DNA of 64,000 nt from Azospirillum ramasamyi (GTDB lineage: Bacteria > Pseudomonadota > Alphaproteobacteria > Azospirillales > Azospirillaceae): assembly GCF_003233655.1 (NCBI RefSeq), contig NZ_CP029830.1, positions 43,501-107,500 of the forward strand, in the 5' to 3' direction. Below are positions 5,987 to 13,920 of this stretch, piece by piece (the stretch's first letter is position 1; each line of letters begins with the position of its first letter). The translations under genes and the position numbers were made by a program. The notes beneath the pieces were generated by a model, which was not told the origin of the DNA, searched no databases, and saw nothing but the letters and a program-made list of their open reading frames with translations.

Positions 5987-8644
5987 CTATCCAGCCGCCG
6001 CCAGACTCTTGCTCGCCACCTCGTAGACGTCCGGCGACAGGCCCGGAGTGGCGACGATCCGCTCCAATTCGGCCTTCATCAGTCCCTGACGGGCCGCGTC
6101 ATAGCGCCGCAGACGGGAGAAGGGGCCCATCAGACGCGCGGCAACCTGCGGGTTCATCGGATCCAGACGAAGCACCTGATCGGCGAGGAAGCGGTATCCG
6201 GCGCCAGTCCGGTCGTGGAAGCGGACCGGGTTGCCGTTGGCGAAACCGCCGATCAGCGCATAGACCTTGTTGGGGTTCCTGATCTCGAAGGCGGGATGGC
6301 CGAGCAGGGCGGTCACCCGGTCCAGGGTGTCGGCGCGCTGCGACATCGCCTGCACGCCGAACCATTTGTCGACCACCAGCGCCTCGCCCTTCCAGCGCTC
6401 GTAGAAGTCGGCCAACGCCTTGTCGCCTTCCGGCGAGGCGGCGTTGGACAGGAACTGCAGCGCCGCGATCTCGTCGGTCATGCCCTTGGCGGTGCGGTAC
6501 TGGGTCAGGCACAGATCCAGCGCCTCAGCATCCTCCAGCGCCATCAGGTAGGCGAGGCAGAGGTTCTTCAGCGCCCGCTTGCCGATGGCGTCGGCATCGA
6601 CGGAGAAGGGCTCCTGGCTGCTGTTGCGGCGGTAGAGGTCGAGGAACTGCGCCCGCAGGCGGCCGGCCAGCGTCTTGCGCGCGAACTCCCGCACCGCGTG
6701 GATGGCCTCGGGATCGACCACCGCCATCTGGGTGCCGAGATAGGCCTCCGTCGGCAGCACCAGCGCTTGGGCGGCGAAGGCGGGGTCGCGTTCGGCATCG
6801 GCCAGGATCCTGGCGAAGGCGTCGGCATAGCCCTCCGGCAGCACCGGATCGCGGCCGGCCTGCCGGTCGGCGACGAGGCCCAGCAGGATGCGGGTGCCCA
6901 GGATCTGCCCGGCCTCCCACCGGTTGAAGGCGTCGCTGTCATGCGCCATCAGGAAGGTGAGATCGTCGTCGGTCAGGTCGGACTTCAGCTTCACCGGGGC
7001 GGAGAAGCCGCGCAGCAGCGACGGGACCGGACGGACCGGGATGTCGCGGAAGGTGAAGCTCTGGTTTTCCGCCGTGACGTGCAAGATGCGGCTGGTGCCG
7101 GCGGCCGTCTCCTCTCCCTCCAGCCGCAGCGGCAGATCCTGCCCGTCGGGGCCGAGCAGGCCGACGACCAGCGGGATGTGCATGGGCAGCTTGGTCGGCT
7201 GGCCCGGCGTCGGCGGCACCGTCTGTTTGACCGTCAGGGTGTAGGTCTTCGCCGCCGCGTCATGACTGCCGGTGATGTCCAGTTCCGGCGTGCCGGCCTG
7301 CCGGTACCACAGCTGGAACTGGGTCAGGTCGACGCCGCTGGCATCCGCCATGGCGGCGACGAAATCGTCGCAGGTGACCGCCTGCCCGTCATGACGCTTG
7401 AAGTAGAGATCGGTGCCCTTGCGGTACTTCTCCGGCCCCAGCAGGGTGTGGATCATGCGGATGACTTCCGCACCCTTGTTGTAGACCGTGGGGGTGTAGA
7501 AGTTGTTGATCTCGACATAGCTGTCCGGGCGCACCGGATGGGCCATGGCCCCGGCATCCTCCTGGAACTGCACGGTGCGCAGCCCCTGGACGTCGGCGAT
7601 GCGCTTCACCGCGCGGGAATGCATGTCGGAGGAGAATTCCTGGTCGCGGAAGACGGTCAGCCCTTCCTTCAGCGACAGCTGGAACCAGTCGCGGCAGGTG
7701 ACGCGGTTGCCGGTCCAGTTGTGGAAATACTCGTGCGCGACCACCGCCTCGATGTTGAGGAAATCGGTGTCGGTCGCAGTTTCCGGCTTTGCCAGGATGT
7801 ATTTGGTGTTGAAGATGTTGAGCGACTTGTTTTCCATCGCCCCCATGTTGAAATCGCCGACCGCGACGATGTTGAAGATGTCCAGGTCGTATTCCAGACC
7901 GTAGACTTCCTCATCCCAGCGCATCGACTTGATGAGCGAGCGCATGGCGTGGTCGATCTTGTCCTCGTTCCCCGGCTCCACATAGATGCGCAGCGTGACG
8001 TCGCGGCCCGACGCGGTGCGGAACCGGTCCTCGCCATGGACGAGGTTGCCGGCGACCAGCGCGAACAGGTAGCAGGGCTTGGGGAACGGATCCTCCCAGC
8101 GCGCCCAGTGGCGCCCGCCCTCCAGATCGCCGGAAGCGGCGAGGTTGCCGTTGGACAGCAGCACCGGATAGCGCGCCTTGTCCGCGTTGATGGTGGTGCT
8201 GTAGCGCGCCATCACGTCCGGCCGGTCGATGAAATAGGTGATCTTGCGGAAGCCTTCGGCCTCGCACTGGGTGCAGAAGTTGCCGGAGGACTTGTAGAGC
8301 CCTTCCAGCGCGGTGTTCTCCTGCGGCTTGATGCGGACGATGGTTTCCAGCGTGTAGCTGTCCGGCACCTCCAGCACGATCAGGTGATCGGGCGTGACGG
8401 TGTATTCGTCCGGCCCCAGCGTCCGCCCGTCCAGCGCCACCGACACCAGTTCCAGCCTCTGGCCGTCGAGCGACAGCGGCTCCGTCGCCGCCTCCGGACG
8501 GTCGGGGTTGCGGCGGATCGCCAGCACCGTGCGGACGGTGGTGACATCCTCGCCCAGGTCGACGAACAGGTCGACCGTGTCGATCAGATGCGCCGGCGGG
8601 CGATAGTCCTGAAGCCGGATGGCCTTCGGCGTGCCTTTGTCCAT
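5987..8644 (-). CDS. pepN: Aminopeptidase N (M1 family zinc metallopeptidase)
   Basis: An 885-residue cytosolic exopeptidase that removes N-terminal residues from peptides. The substrate-binding GAMEN motif is near residue 265, and the zinc site HEYFH near 303 is followed 18 residues later by the third zinc ligand in LKEGLTVF. The length and the C-terminal helical domain (from about 530) match E. coli PepN-type enzymes. The start MDKGTPKAIRLQDY at 8644 is where the family begins. No co-transcribed partner is evident; two unknown genes lie upstream on the same strand with a 139-base gap. Confidence 0.97.
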   Translation of the reverse strand: MDKGTPKAIRLQDYRPPAHLIDTVDLFVDLGEDVTTVRTVLAIRRNPDRPEAATEPLSLDGQRLELVSVALDGRTLGPDEYTVTPDHLIVLEVPDSYTLETIVRIKPQENTALEGLYKSSGNFCTQCEAEGFRKITYFIDRPDVMARYSTTINADKARYPVLLSNGNLAASGDLEGGRHWARWEDPFPKPCYLFALVAGNLVHGEDRFRTASGRDVTLRIYVEPGNEDKIDHAMRSLIKSMRWDEEVYGLEYDLDIFNIVAVGDFNMGAMENKSLNIFNTKYILAKPETATDTDFLNIEAVVAHEYFHNWTGNRVTCRDWFQLSLKEGLTVFRDQEFSSDMHSRAVKRIADVQGLRTVQFQEDAGAMAHPVRPDSYVEINNFYTPTVYNKGAEVIRMIHTLLGPEKYRKGTDLYFKRHDGQAVTCDDFVAAMADASGVDLTQFQLWYRQAGTPELDITGSHDAAAKTYTLTVKQTVPPTPGQPTKLPMHIPLVVGLLGPDGQDLPLRLEGEETAAGTSRILHVTAENQSFTFRDIPVRPVPSLLRGFSAPVKLKSDLTDDDLTFLMAHDSDAFNRWEAGQILGTRILLGLVADRQAGRDPVLPEGYADAFARILADAERDPAFAAQALVLPTEAYLGTQMAVVDPEAIHAVREFARKTLAGRLRAQFLDLYRRNSSQEPFSVDADAIGKRALKNLCLAYLMALEDAEALDLCLTQYRTAKGMTDEIAALQFLSNAASPEGDKALADFYERWKGEALVVDKWFGVQAMSQRADTLDRVTALLGHPAFEIRNPNKVYALIGGFANGNPVRFHDRTGAGYRFLADQVLRLDPMNPQVAARLMGPFSRLRRYDAARQGLMKAELERIVATPGLSPDVYEVASKSLAAAG

Positions 8645-8783
8645 GTGCCTTGTCTCTGGTCTGTGTCTGTCTTGCGGAACAAGCCGTTCGGGACAGGTCC
8701 GAGGGACAAGGACTGTAGCAAGGCGGCGGCGGGCTGTCTTGAGTGGGAATGGGGGAGGAGGCCGGCCGCCCGGCGGGGAGGAC

Positions 8784-9401
8784 CTACCGCTTCACCTGCG
8801 CCACCTTCAGCAGGGTGAAGGCGCCCATCATGTCGATGTATTGCTGATAGAAGAAGCGCCATTGCTTGCCGTTGCGCACGCCGACCAGCGTGACCTTCAC
8901 CGCGTCGGTGCCCGGCACGTTCATGTATTGCGACTTGTGCAGGGTGGTGGCGTGCATGCGCATGCCCTGGCGCAGCCCGGCCTCGTCGATCCGTCCCTGG
9001 GCGGTCTGCAGATTTCCGTGCGAGGCCGAGAAGGTGCCGCCGCCATGGTCGCTGAAACCGAAGGAGCAGCCGTCCATCGTCGGCGTGAACATCACGTCGG
9101 CCTCGTCCTCCAGCACGACGAGATGCTTGAAGTCCTGGTCGTAGGGGAGCCAGTAGGCGTTCCAGTTTCCCGGCTGGTTGCCCTGGTCGTACCGCACCGA
9201 CCAGACGGCGGCATTCTTGGTGGAGAACTGGGAGATGATCCCGGTGCCCTTGCGCGTGCAGGTCATGCCGTCGTCGCTGAGGGTGAAGCTCTTGACGCCG
9301 CCGATGCGGTAGTTGGGCTGGTAGGATTGATACTGGATCCAGATCAGGTTGTTCTTGAGGAAGCTCTCGGGGTTCGCGACCAGATCGGCGATGTTCGGCA
9401 T
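8784..9401 (-). CDS. Conserved-looking hypothetical protein, 205 aa
   Basis: I do not recognise it. It is a soluble protein without signal peptide or membrane helix, rich in aromatic residues and glycine (for example NLIWIQYQSYQPNYRIGG near residue 18 and GFSDHGGGTFSASHGN near 115), suggesting a beta-rich fold. The start ATG 9401 has AGGAGT upstream. It lies 24 bases after the 146-aa gene on the same strand, so the two are probably one operon. No mobile-element signature is seen around them. Confidence 0.65.
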   Translation of the reverse strand: MPNIADLVANPESFLKNNLIWIQYQSYQPNYRIGGVKSFTLSDDGMTCTRKGTGIISQFSTKNAAVWSVRYDQGNQPGNWNAYWLPYDQDFKHLVVLEDEADVMFTPTMDGCSFGFSDHGGGTFSASHGNLQTAQGRIDEAGLRQGMRMHATTLHKSQYMNVPGTDAVKVTLVGVRNGKQWRFFYQQYIDMMGAFTLLKVAQVKR

Positions 9402-9425
9402 GGGGGCTTACTCCTGCGCGGCGGA

Positions 9426-9866
9426 TCAGACGACGCCGAAGACGGGCCGCTTGAACCCGGCCTCCGTTTCGTTGCCGGCCAGGAACCAGTAGGGCTTCAT
9501 CACCGCGAATTGCTGGTTGTCGTCGCGCAGCAGCACATAGGCGCAATAGACGGTCCCGTCATCCGGCCGCAGGAAGGCCGCGATCCACGGGTTCTGCTTG
9601 GTGCCGATATGGGCGGCGTGGCCCAGCTTGCGCGTGATGTCGTTGCGGTAGCCGACCAGCTTGGCGGCATGTCCCTGACGGAAGGGAAGTGTGGCAAGCT
9701 CCTGATAGTTCTGCAGAATGCGCGGGTTGCCGTCGCCTTCCTCGGCATACCATTGCGCCACTTCCATGTAGTCGTTGGCCCGCGCATTGGCCCGGTCGTA
9801 GCGCGCCCGTTTCTGACGGTCGGTATGCCCGGCGGCGGTCTTCTTCAGAAAGCTGATCAGTCCCAC
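9426..9866 (-). CDS. Hypothetical protein, 146 aa
   Basis: Unrecognised. The N-terminal 60 residues are basic and probably helical (MGLISFLKKTAAGHTDRQKR, then an Arg/Ala/Asn-rich stretch), and the rest looks like a small alpha/beta domain ending PVFGVV. GAGGAGCG lies before ATG 9866. It is the first gene of a likely two-gene operon with the 205-aa protein. Function cannot be inferred from the sequence. Confidence 0.6.
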   Translation of the reverse strand: MGLISFLKKTAAGHTDRQKRARYDRANARANDYMEVAQWYAEEGDGNPRILQNYQELATLPFRQGHAAKLVGYRNDITRKLGHAAHIGTKQNPWIAAFLRPDDGTVYCAYVLLRDDNQQFAVMKPYWFLAGNETEAGFKRPVFGVV

Positions 9867-10123
9867 GATACGCTCCTCACCCTGTCTCTGACGGGACGCT
9901 AGCAGAGCAATCGGGGAGGCGCAAAAGGGCGGGAGTCATATGATGGTATGCGGTTTGGCCTTCCCCGCCTACACCGTTTTGCCTCTCAACAAGATATCGA
10001 GCGGAGGGTGTTTTAGAGAGTTGCACCAAAAGACAGCGCCGCTATCGACATTAGAGGCGTGCGCTGCCATTCTAAGGTTGAGCTTAAGCTTTTTCTATCG
10101 CAGAAATGAGGCATTGTGTCGCA

Positions 10124-10642
10124 ATGCACAAGCTAATGATTTCAGTTGCCGCAAGTATATGTCTTGCGGCGAGTTTAACCGGTTGCGCCACACAGGGGCA
10201 AAGCCGCTATAGCTTCCAAGATGTTGGTCGCGCATCGGTTGTCGAGTTCGGCACGGTCGTGGCGTCCCGTCAGGTGGACATTCGCGGACAGAACACGGGC
10301 GTCGGTGGCGTCGTAGGCGGGACGGCCGGCGGTTTGGCGATGTCGAATGTCGGGCAGGGGTCCGGCAACGTCGCGGCGATTCTGGGTGGCGTTCTGGTGG
10401 GGGCCGCAATTGGAGCCATGGCGGAGCAGGCCGCCAGTGACCGCGTCGGGGTCGAGTACACCATCACTCTCGCGAACGGGAAAACCATCACCATCGTGCA
10501 GGAGCAGGCAGCGGGAGACCGCGTATTCAGTCCGTCCGAGCGAGTGATGGTGCAGGCAAATGGAACTTACCAACGCGTTCTGCCTGCTGATCATCTGCCC
10601 AATCAAATTGCGCGCCCTCAAGGCATCAAAGTTGTCGATTAA
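10124..10642 (+). CDS. Glycine-zipper outer-membrane lipoprotein (SlyB-like)
   Basis: The protein has a signal peptide with lipobox LTGC followed by AT. After about 45 residues it has a glycine-rich double membrane-spanning zipper (GVGGVVGGTAGGLAMSN then GNVAAILGGVLVGAAIGAMAEQ), the signature of the Gly-zipper 2TM / SlyB family that stabilises or binds LPS in the outer membrane. A small beta domain follows (VGVEYTITLANGKTITIVQ). ATG 10124 is preferred, since GAGG lies about 11 bases before it; ATG 10106 would add six residues. The next gene, another lipoprotein, starts 21 bases later. Confidence 0.8.
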   Translation: MHKLMISVAASICLAASLTGCATQGQSRYSFQDVGRASVVEFGTVVASRQVDIRGQNTGVGGVVGGTAGGLAMSNVGQGSGNVAAILGGVLVGAAIGAMAEQAASDRVGVEYTITLANGKTITIVQEQAAGDRVFSPSERVMVQANGTYQRVLPADHLPNQIARPQGIKVVD

Positions 10643-10663
10643 AATACTGTAGGATCTGTCAGA

Positions 10664-11284
10664 ATGATCAAGATTATCACCTGTATTCTTCTCGCCGCTA
10701 TGGTTTCCGGTTGTGCGTTGACCGAGGACGCCATTCCAGTCAAATATTCTGCTCCGGCAAATATTTCGGTAGTGCAGGGAGCCAAGGACGTTACCATCAA
10801 TGTGACTGCAGCCGATGGCCGCGTGTCGAACCGTGACCGTGTGTCCACCAAGAAGAACGGTTACGGCATGGAGATGGCCAAGATCACCGCTGCCAACGAT
10901 GTGGTCGCCGAAGTTAGCCAGGCGGTGCAGACGGAATTGGCTTCGCTCGGCTTCAACGTCGGTCCCGGCGGCATCGCCATCACCGTGCAAACCACCAACT
11001 TCTATAACGACTTCAAGCCCGGCTTCTGGACGGCGGAGGCGGTCGCGGAGGTCGCGTTCGACCTGACAGCGAAACGTCAGGACGGCGCCTTGGTCTACAG
11101 CCGGAGTTATCGGGCGATCGGCGTGAACAAGGATGTCATGCTAATGATGGGTGAGCAGGCTGCCCCGGCCCTGTCGGCTGCGTTGCGGGATGCCGTTCAA
11201 TTGGTCGTTCAGGATGCGAATTTGCACCAAGCCCTGGTGCAGGCCGGAACCATGCCGAAAGTTGCGGATCTGCCGACGTCCTGA
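10664..11284 (+). CDS. YajG-like lipoprotein
   Basis: 206 residues, with a short signal peptide and lipobox VSGC at residues 14-17. The body matches YajG-type lipoproteins: an early strand-rich part (VTINVTAADGRVSNRD), a helix with VSQAVQTELASLGF near 85, and a later AEVAFDLTAKRQDGALVYSRSYR segment. The role of this family in the envelope is not defined. AGGA lies about 11 bases before the ATG. It forms an operon with the preceding glycine-zipper lipoprotein and ends at a strong terminator. Confidence 0.75.
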   Translation: MIKIITCILLAAMVSGCALTEDAIPVKYSAPANISVVQGAKDVTINVTAADGRVSNRDRVSTKKNGYGMEMAKITAANDVVAEVSQAVQTELASLGFNVGPGGIAITVQTTNFYNDFKPGFWTAEAVAEVAFDLTAKRQDGALVYSRSYRAIGVNKDVMLMMGEQAAPALSAALRDAVQLVVQDANLHQALVQAGTMPKVADLPTS

Positions 11285-11307
11285 TCGCCATTTGATGAAA
11301 AGCGAGC

Positions 11308-11347
11308 ACGAGCCCGTTGCCCCCGCGACGGGTTCGTCCGCTTTTTT
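11308..11347 (+). terminator. Terminator after the lipoprotein operon, usable from both strands
   Basis: Arms 11308-11317 (ACGAGCCCGT) and 11328-11337 (ACGGGTTCGT) pair, followed by six T at 11342-11347. Read on the minus strand, the hairpin is followed by CTTTT, so it may also end leftward transcripts. Before island insertion the leftward tRNA-Ser gene would have lain just to its right. Confidence 0.85.
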
Positions 11348-11373
11348 GTATTCTATTGAATTCTTGAATTGAT

Positions 11374-11387
11374 TGGCGGAAGAGGTG
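11374..11387 (-). other. attL: 14-bp copy of the tRNA-Ser 3' end
   Basis: TGGCGGAAGAGGTG here is identical to 42397-42410, the last 14 bases (with CCA) of the tRNA-Ser(UGA) gene, in the same orientation. Such a duplicated tRNA 3' end is the usual left by-product of integrase-mediated insertion. Everything between the two copies is mobile or accessory; everything outside is core chromosome. Confidence 0.8.
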
Positions 11388-11428
11388 TTCGACAGACCTG
11401 CGTTCGTCAGAGTTCGCGGCCGTTCTTA

Positions 11429-12268
11429 GGGTCCGGACTCATAACCAGTATGCGACGGTCGCCACGATGTGGACGGCGGCCATGAAGTTGGTTGCGGAGC
11501 GGTCGTAACGGGTGGCGATGCGCCGGAAGTCGTTGAGGCGTCCGAACATGCGCTCGATGACGTTGCGGTTCCGGTAGAGGTAGGGAGAGAAGCAGTTTTT
11601 CCAGCGCTTGTTGGCGCGTGGCGGGATGTTGGGCGCGGCTCCCGCCTCTTCGATCTTCCGGCGAACAGCGGCACTGTCGTAGCCCTTGTCGCCGTGCAGG
11701 AGATCGGTAGCAGGCATCCGGTCGAGCAGACGGTCGGCGGCGGTGCAGTCGGCAACCTGACCGCCGGTCAACAGGAAGGCGAGCGGCCGACCGCGTGGAT
11801 CGCTCAGGGCGTGGATTTTGGTGGTTCGTCCGCCACGGGACCGTCCGATGGCCTGAGCGCGCTCCCCCCTTTGCCGCCGCTCGCCGAACGATGGGCGCGG
11901 ACCGCCGTGGAGTCGATCATCACCCGGGCCGGTGGGCCGCCTGCCGCTGCCAACGCATGGAAGATGTCTTCCCACACGCCCTTGGCCGCCCAGCGGACGA
12001 AGCGGTTGTAGAGCGTCTTGCGGGGGCCGTAGACCGGTGGAGCATCCGCCCAGCGCCCACCCGACTTCAGCACATGGACGATTCCGCTGATCACACGACG
12101 ATCATCCACGCGCGGCTTGCCGCGGGTGTTGCGCGGAAGGTGCGGCTCAAGCCGTCCGAACTGCTCCACCGTCAACCAGAACTGACCGTCGCTCATCGCA
12201 TAGCCCCTTTCCACGGCGTTGAATCACAACGGCTCCCTGCCGGAAAGGCTCTTTATGGGTCCGGACCC
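11429..12268 (-). mobile_element. IS5-family element (IS427-group type), copy 1, 840 bp
   Basis: The ends are inverted repeats starting GGGTCCGGAC, flanked by TA on both sides (reconstructed target TTAA), as in the IS427 group. The same 840-bp element, in the opposite orientation, is at 21717-22556 and its encoded proteins are identical. Both copies appear complete and possibly active. Copy 1 stands directly next to an IS3-family element whose left end is not resolved. Confidence 0.92.
11439..12214 (-). CDS. IS5-family transposase, two overlapping frames (copy 1)
   Basis: Frame A (12214 to 11804) gives the N-terminal helix-turn-helix part (MSDGQFWLTVEQF, then HVLKSGGRWADAP). Frame B, ending at 11439, gives the catalytic part with IHALSDPRGRPLAF, HGDKGYDS and RNVIERMFGRLNDFRR. 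They overlap in the -1 relation at a run of A and G (AAAGGGGGG), so the full transposase is expected by programmed -1 frameshifting, normal for this IS group. It is therefore not a pseudogene. Confidence 0.9.
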
Positions 12269-12303
12269 TAAGCTTGGTTCGCCCAGGAAGAAGGACGGAC
12301 CCG

Positions 12304-12588
12304 ATGACGGGGAAACGGAAGCGGTATTCGGCAGAGTTCAAGGCGAAGGTGGCACTGGAGGCGATCCGGGGCGAGCTGACGGTGTCGCAGCTGGTGGCCA
12401 AGCACGGTGTACACCAGACGCTGATCAACGCCTGGAAGAAGCAGGCGATGGAGGGGATGGCCGGGGTTTTCTCCGGCAAGGCGGAAGCCGCTGAAAGCAG
12501 CCATCAGGGCGAGGTGGAGAAGCTGCACGCGATGATCGGCCAGTTGGTCGTGGAGCGGGATTTTTTGCGCAAGGCCTCCGGTCGATGA
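12304..12588 (+). CDS. IS3-family OrfA
   Basis: A 94-residue helix-turn-helix protein starting MTGKRKRYSAEFKAKVALEA, the classic IS3-family OrfA opening, followed by a leucine-zipper-like region (EKLHAMIGQLVVERDFLRK). It overlaps OrfB by 4 bases in the -1 frame, as is normal for fusion by frameshifting. Its OrfB partner is truncated, so the element is dead. Confidence 0.92.
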   Translation: MTGKRKRYSAEFKAKVALEAIRGELTVSQLVAKHGVHQTLINAWKKQAMEGMAGVFSGKAEAAESSHQGEVEKLHAMIGQLVVERDFLRKASGR

Positions 12589-12989
12589 GCATCGGTCGGA
12601 GGCGGGAGCTGGTCGAGGCGGATCATCCGCGCCTGTCGATCACCCGGCAGTGCGAGTTGGTTTCGATCAGCCGGTCCAGCTACTACGGGCCGGCCAGAGG
12701 CGAGCCGGCCGAGAACCGGGAGTTGATGCGGCTGATCGACGAGCAGTTTCTGGAAATGCCCTGGTACGGCAGCCGGCAGATGACCCGGCATCTGCGCCGG
12801 CATGGCCATCAGGTCAACCGCAAGCGGGTTCGCCGCCTGATGGTGCGGATGGGCTTGCAGGCGGTTTACCAGCGCCCGAAGACGACCGTGCCCCATCCCG
12901 AACACAAGATCTGGCCGTACCTGCTGCGCGACCTGACCATCGACCGCCCCGATCAGGTGTGGTGCAGCGACATCACGTACATTCCCATG
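12585..12989 (+). pseudogene. IS3-family OrfB, 3'-truncated by the IS66 element
   Basis: The frame encodes the N-terminal part of an IS3 integrase: SISRSSYYGPARG, the HTH_21 region MPWYGSRQMTRHLRRHGH, and the start of the catalytic core VWCSDITYIPM with the first Asp of the DDE triad. At 12990 it runs into the left end of the IS66 element and stops soon after. The missing right half of this IS3 copy is not found on the other side of the IS66 element. Confidence 0.9.
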
Positions 12990-13086
12990 GTACGCCTCCG
13001 GTGAGTGCCGCCTTGGCAAAATAGGGTCCGACGTCTGAGTTTTGCGTGGCGCGTCATTGCGCGGACGCAAACGAGTTGCAAACGTC

Positions 13087-13497
13087 ATGGCTTACCAGCG
13101 GGTCGAGGTTCTGACGGGGACGGAGCGGCGGCGGAATTACACGCCGGCGGAGAAGGTCCGAATGGTCGAGGAGGCGTTCCGCCCCGGCGTGGTGGTGACG
13201 GAAGCGGCCCGCCGGCTGGGCGTGCACGAAAGTCTGCTATACCGCTGGCGAGGGCTGATGCAGGCGAGCGGGAGCGCGGTGGCCGAACCGTCCAGCTTCG
13301 TCGCAGTGACCATCACGCCGGAGCCGACCGTAACAGAACCGCCGGTCTTGGAGCCCCCTGAACCATTGCCGCCTCCAGCGGGTCCGACCACGAGCCCGGC
13401 GATCCTCGAGGTCATCCTGCCCAGCGGGGCACGCCTGCGTCTGGAAGGGCCGGTCGATCCGGCTCTGGCGGCGGCCGTCGTCGGTGCCCTGGCATGA
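13087..13497 (+). CDS. tnpA: IS66 accessory protein TnpA
   Basis: 136 residues from ATG 13087. It has an N-terminal helix-turn-helix (RRNYTPAEKVRMVEEAF, then RRLGVHESLLYRWRG) followed by a Pro/Glu-rich linker and a short C-terminal strand region (ILEVILPSGARLRLEGPV). It is needed for IS66 transposition and probably binds the ends. The stop overlaps the start of tnpB by 4 bases (ATGA). Confidence 0.9.
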   Translation: MAYQRVEVLTGTERRRNYTPAEKVRMVEEAFRPGVVVTEAARRLGVHESLLYRWRGLMQASGSAVAEPSSFVAVTITPEPTVTEPPVLEPPEPLPPPAGPTTSPAILEVILPSGARLRLEGPVDPALAAAVVGALA

Positions 13498-13841
13498 TCC
13501 CGGTGCCGAGTGGCGTGCGGGTGTGGCTGGCCAGCGGACACACCGACATGCGCAAAGGCTGGGCGAGTTTGGCGCTGCTGGTGCAGGAACGCTTCGCCCA
13601 AGACCCGCACAGCGGCCATCTCTTCATCTTCCGCGGGCGCCGCGGCGATCTGGTGAAGATCATCTGGTATGACGGCCAGGGCAGTTGCCTGTTCATGAAG
13701 AGGCTGGAGCGGGGCCGCTTCATCTGGCCCACGCCGGCGGACGGCGCGGTGTCGATCTCGGTTGGGCAGATGGGCTATCTGCTCGAGGGCATCGACTGGC
13801 GCAACCCGCAGAAGACTTGGCGCCCCGAGGCCGCGGGGTGA
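13494..13841 (+). CDS. tnpB: IS66 accessory protein TnpB
   Basis: 115 residues, full family length. It has the typical start MIPVPSGVRVWLASGHTDMRKG and the core LFIFRGRRGDLVKIIWYDGQG. It is required for IS66 transposition with an unknown mechanism, and is translationally coupled to tnpA through ATGA. Confidence 0.95.
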   Translation: MIPVPSGVRVWLASGHTDMRKGWASLALLVQERFAQDPHSGHLFIFRGRRGDLVKIIWYDGQGSCLFMKRLERGRFIWPTPADGAVSISVGQMGYLLEGIDWRNPQKTWRPEAAG

Positions 13842-13920
13842 CTGCGACACGGTGAATCGACGCACCGGTTCAGGGGTGATTGTGGCGGCTCAACGGCGCG
13901 TTCCCAGGTAAACTGGCGCC

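Noticed and set aside
5858..8818. Very long plus-strand open frame opposite pepN
   Set aside because: It mirrors the codon pattern of pepN in high-GC DNA; it has no domain and low-complexity translation. Similar antisense frames opposite argS (45631-47460), alaS (53572-56151) and sbcC were dismissed for the same reason.
11804..12214. IS5 transposase read as a pseudogene because it is split in two frames
   Set aside because: All complete copies show the same -1 arrangement at an A/G slippery run, normal programmed frameshifting in this IS group.
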